Shown: piece after piece, positions 46,121 through 46,994 of the stretch | Position numbering within the stretch: the first letter of the stretch is position 1 | Layout: each line of letters starts with the position of its first letter | NCBI GenBank assembly: GCA_949298955.1 | Contig: CASFYQ010000016.1 | Location: 1 to 46,994 of the forward strand | Length of the DNA: 46,994 nucleotides | Direction: 5' to 3' | Source: an uncultured Bacteroidales bacterium | GTDB lineage: Bacteria > Bacteroidota > Bacteroidia > Bacteroidales > Barnesiellaceae | Notes under the pieces: model-generated | The model's database searches: none | Told to the model about the DNA's origin: nothing | What the model saw: only the letters and a program-made list of their open reading frames with translations | Program-made: the position numbers and the translations under genes

Positions 46121-46130
46121 CCTCCTTTTC
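46121..46130 (-). promoter_or_regulatory. Strong Shine-Dalgarno of the DUF486 gene
   Basis: GAAAAGGAGG on the minus strand, 5 bases before the ATG at 46115. Confidence 0.8.
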
Positions 46131-46142
46131 AAAAATCGGGTG

Positions 46143-46174
46143 CAAAGATAGTGAAAGGCGAGTGTAGAGACAAA
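46143..46174 (-). promoter_or_regulatory. Promoter of the DUF486 gene
   Basis: Minus-strand -7 box TATCTTTG (46143-46150) with -33 TTTG (46171-46174), exactly 20 bases between. Same layout as the cstA promoter. The leader would be about 22 bases. Confidence 0.8.
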
Positions 46175-46310
46175 TGAAAACGTTTGTTTTCAAGTTTGAC
46201 TATGCCAAGCCGCCTCCTGTCTTCCCACATTCTGCCACCCGGTTTGCAAGGCAGGCAACCCGTATTGTCATTTAGACAACCCTTTTTCTCTCACTACAAA
46301 CGTATGAGTG

Positions 46311-46994
46311 TTAATCCTCATTCATATCTTCCACTTCTACCAGTTCTAACTCGCATTCCTGTGTGTATGTGGAACGAGTGGTGACAGTATTGCTGTTTCT
46401 ATTTTTTATAGTCAAATTAAAAGTATAAGAATTCCCATTCACTAATCTTTTGCCGTTTTCTACTTCATCCGAAACATAGACATAATAATCATCATCATCA
46501 ATTTTTATCTTCATCAAAGGTGAATTATAATGTGACCTGTATACATATGATGAAATGATTGCGATATAAGTCTCATCTCTTTCGTACGGTTTTACATCCA
46601 ACCAATCTCCTGTACCACTGCCACCATCATTCTCTACTTTAGTAAAGAAACAAAGTTCTTGTATCATGGGCGCTTCGCCTTCTGGCCAACCTTCGAATTT
46701 TGCTATTTTTACTTCTACTCTACATAATTGATGTTCAAAGTTGATTGACAGCGAAGGCGAAGCAAGGGGTGTTGCTGCAACCATCCAGTCACAACTGGCA
46801 AGTTTTGTTTGGTCACTTTGGTCAACGGTTCCTTTGATATAGTTTGATCCTATTTGATAAGGTTCATCATACGATGTATAACTATAATTGAACTTTGTTA
46901 CAGAAGCCGATGCAGGCCACCAAGCCTGAATTGTAGCGGGTAAGGTAGCCTCTATTGTGGCAGGATTGGAAGTCCAAACATTATTGTTATATGT
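46311..46994 (-). CDS. Fimbrillin-like protein, 5' end outside the window
   Basis: The frame is open from the window edge to a TGA-type stop at 46311, giving 227 visible residues; the N-terminus with signal peptide is missing. The visible part has the fimbrillin/Mfa-like pattern: WPASASVTKFNYSY, then KLASCDWMVAAT, then a SLSINFEHQLCRVEVKI segment typical of the conserved F-H-L-V core, and a Thr/Asn-rich end. Such proteins are lipoprotein subunits of surface pili. An internal Met (46784) is not the true start, because the frame continues in family-like sequence upstream. Base composition is clearly more AT-rich than its neighbours. Confidence 0.78.
   Translation of the reverse strand, partial: TYNNNVWTSNPATIEATLPATIQAWWPASASVTKFNYSYTSYDEPYQIGSNYIKGTVDQSDQTKLASCDWMVAATPLASPSLSINFEHQLCRVEVKIAKFEGWPEGEAPMIQELCFFTKVENDGGSGTGDWLDVKPYERDETYIAIISSYVYRSHYNSPLMKIKIDDDDYYVYVSDEVENGKRLVNGNSYTFNLTIKNRNSNTVTTRSTYTQECELELVEVEDMNED

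Noticed and set aside
46265..46279. TTGTC/GACAA inverted repeat followed by T-rich DNA
   Set aside because: Only a 5-bp stem, and the T-run lies on the plus strand where no gene ends.

Overview
The window looks like chromosomal DNA of a Bacteroidales gut-type bacterium. Evidence: several start sites are preceded by the Bacteroidetes -7 box TAnnTTTG, twice with a TTTG -33 box 20 bases upstream; few genes have a Shine-Dalgarno sequence; and family content is typical of the group (DUF4296 lipoprotein beside lspA, zinc-less DksA-like protein, HU-CCDC81/SPOR protein, AsmA-like giant, clostripain lipoprotein, fimbrillin, secreted proteins with type IX-like C-terminal tails). The moderately high GC and the mix of families would fit Barnesiellaceae or a relative, but that is a guess. 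I saw no rRNA, tRNA, CRISPR array, insertion sequence or phage gene.

Layout. (a) 0.2-5 kb, minus: a receiver/ATP-grasp protein resembling the N-terminal half of PEP synthase, followed 5 bases later by a large coiled-coil protein. (b) 5.1-6.5 kb, plus: gdhA with promoter, leader hairpin and terminator. (c) 6.9-12.8 kb, minus: ileS, a DksA-like regulator, lspA, a DUF4296 lipoprotein and a small unknown protein. (d) 13-15.2 kb, minus: cstA and a PHP phosphoesterase under one well-formed promoter, ended by a hairpin terminator. (e) 15.5-22.3 kb, minus: TPR protein, HU/SPOR envelope protein, SpoU-type rRNA methyltransferase, radA, COG2509 flavoprotein, metallo-beta-lactamase-fold protein, VOC protein. 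(f) 22.4-30.5 kb, plus: clostripain lipoprotein and MscS channel, GNAT acetyltransferase, recJ, recQ, and an LrgA/LrgB pair. (g) 30.7-40.7 kb, minus: four large secreted proteins (1443-residue multi-domain adhesin-like protein, propeller-like protein, subtilisin, small beta-rich protein), most with a type IX-like C-terminal domain, behind a roughly 580-base AT-rich upstream region that carries three direct repeats. (h) 41.2-46.1 kb: zinc alcohol dehydrogenase (minus), AsmA-like protein (plus), DUF486 membrane protein (minus). (i) 46.3 kb to the end, minus: the C-terminal part of a fimbrillin-like protein in markedly AT-richer DNA.

Most of the window is housekeeping: translation, repair, nitrogen assimilation and lipoprotein maturation. 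The two least explained parts are the receiver/ATP-grasp plus coiled-coil pair at the left and the secreted cluster at 30.7-40.7 kb. The cluster reads as an extracellular protease/adhesin locus with its own upstream repeat array and an internal terminator-like hairpin. Starts were moved downstream from the longest open frame wherever a signal peptide, lipobox, promoter or family N-terminus showed the real start.
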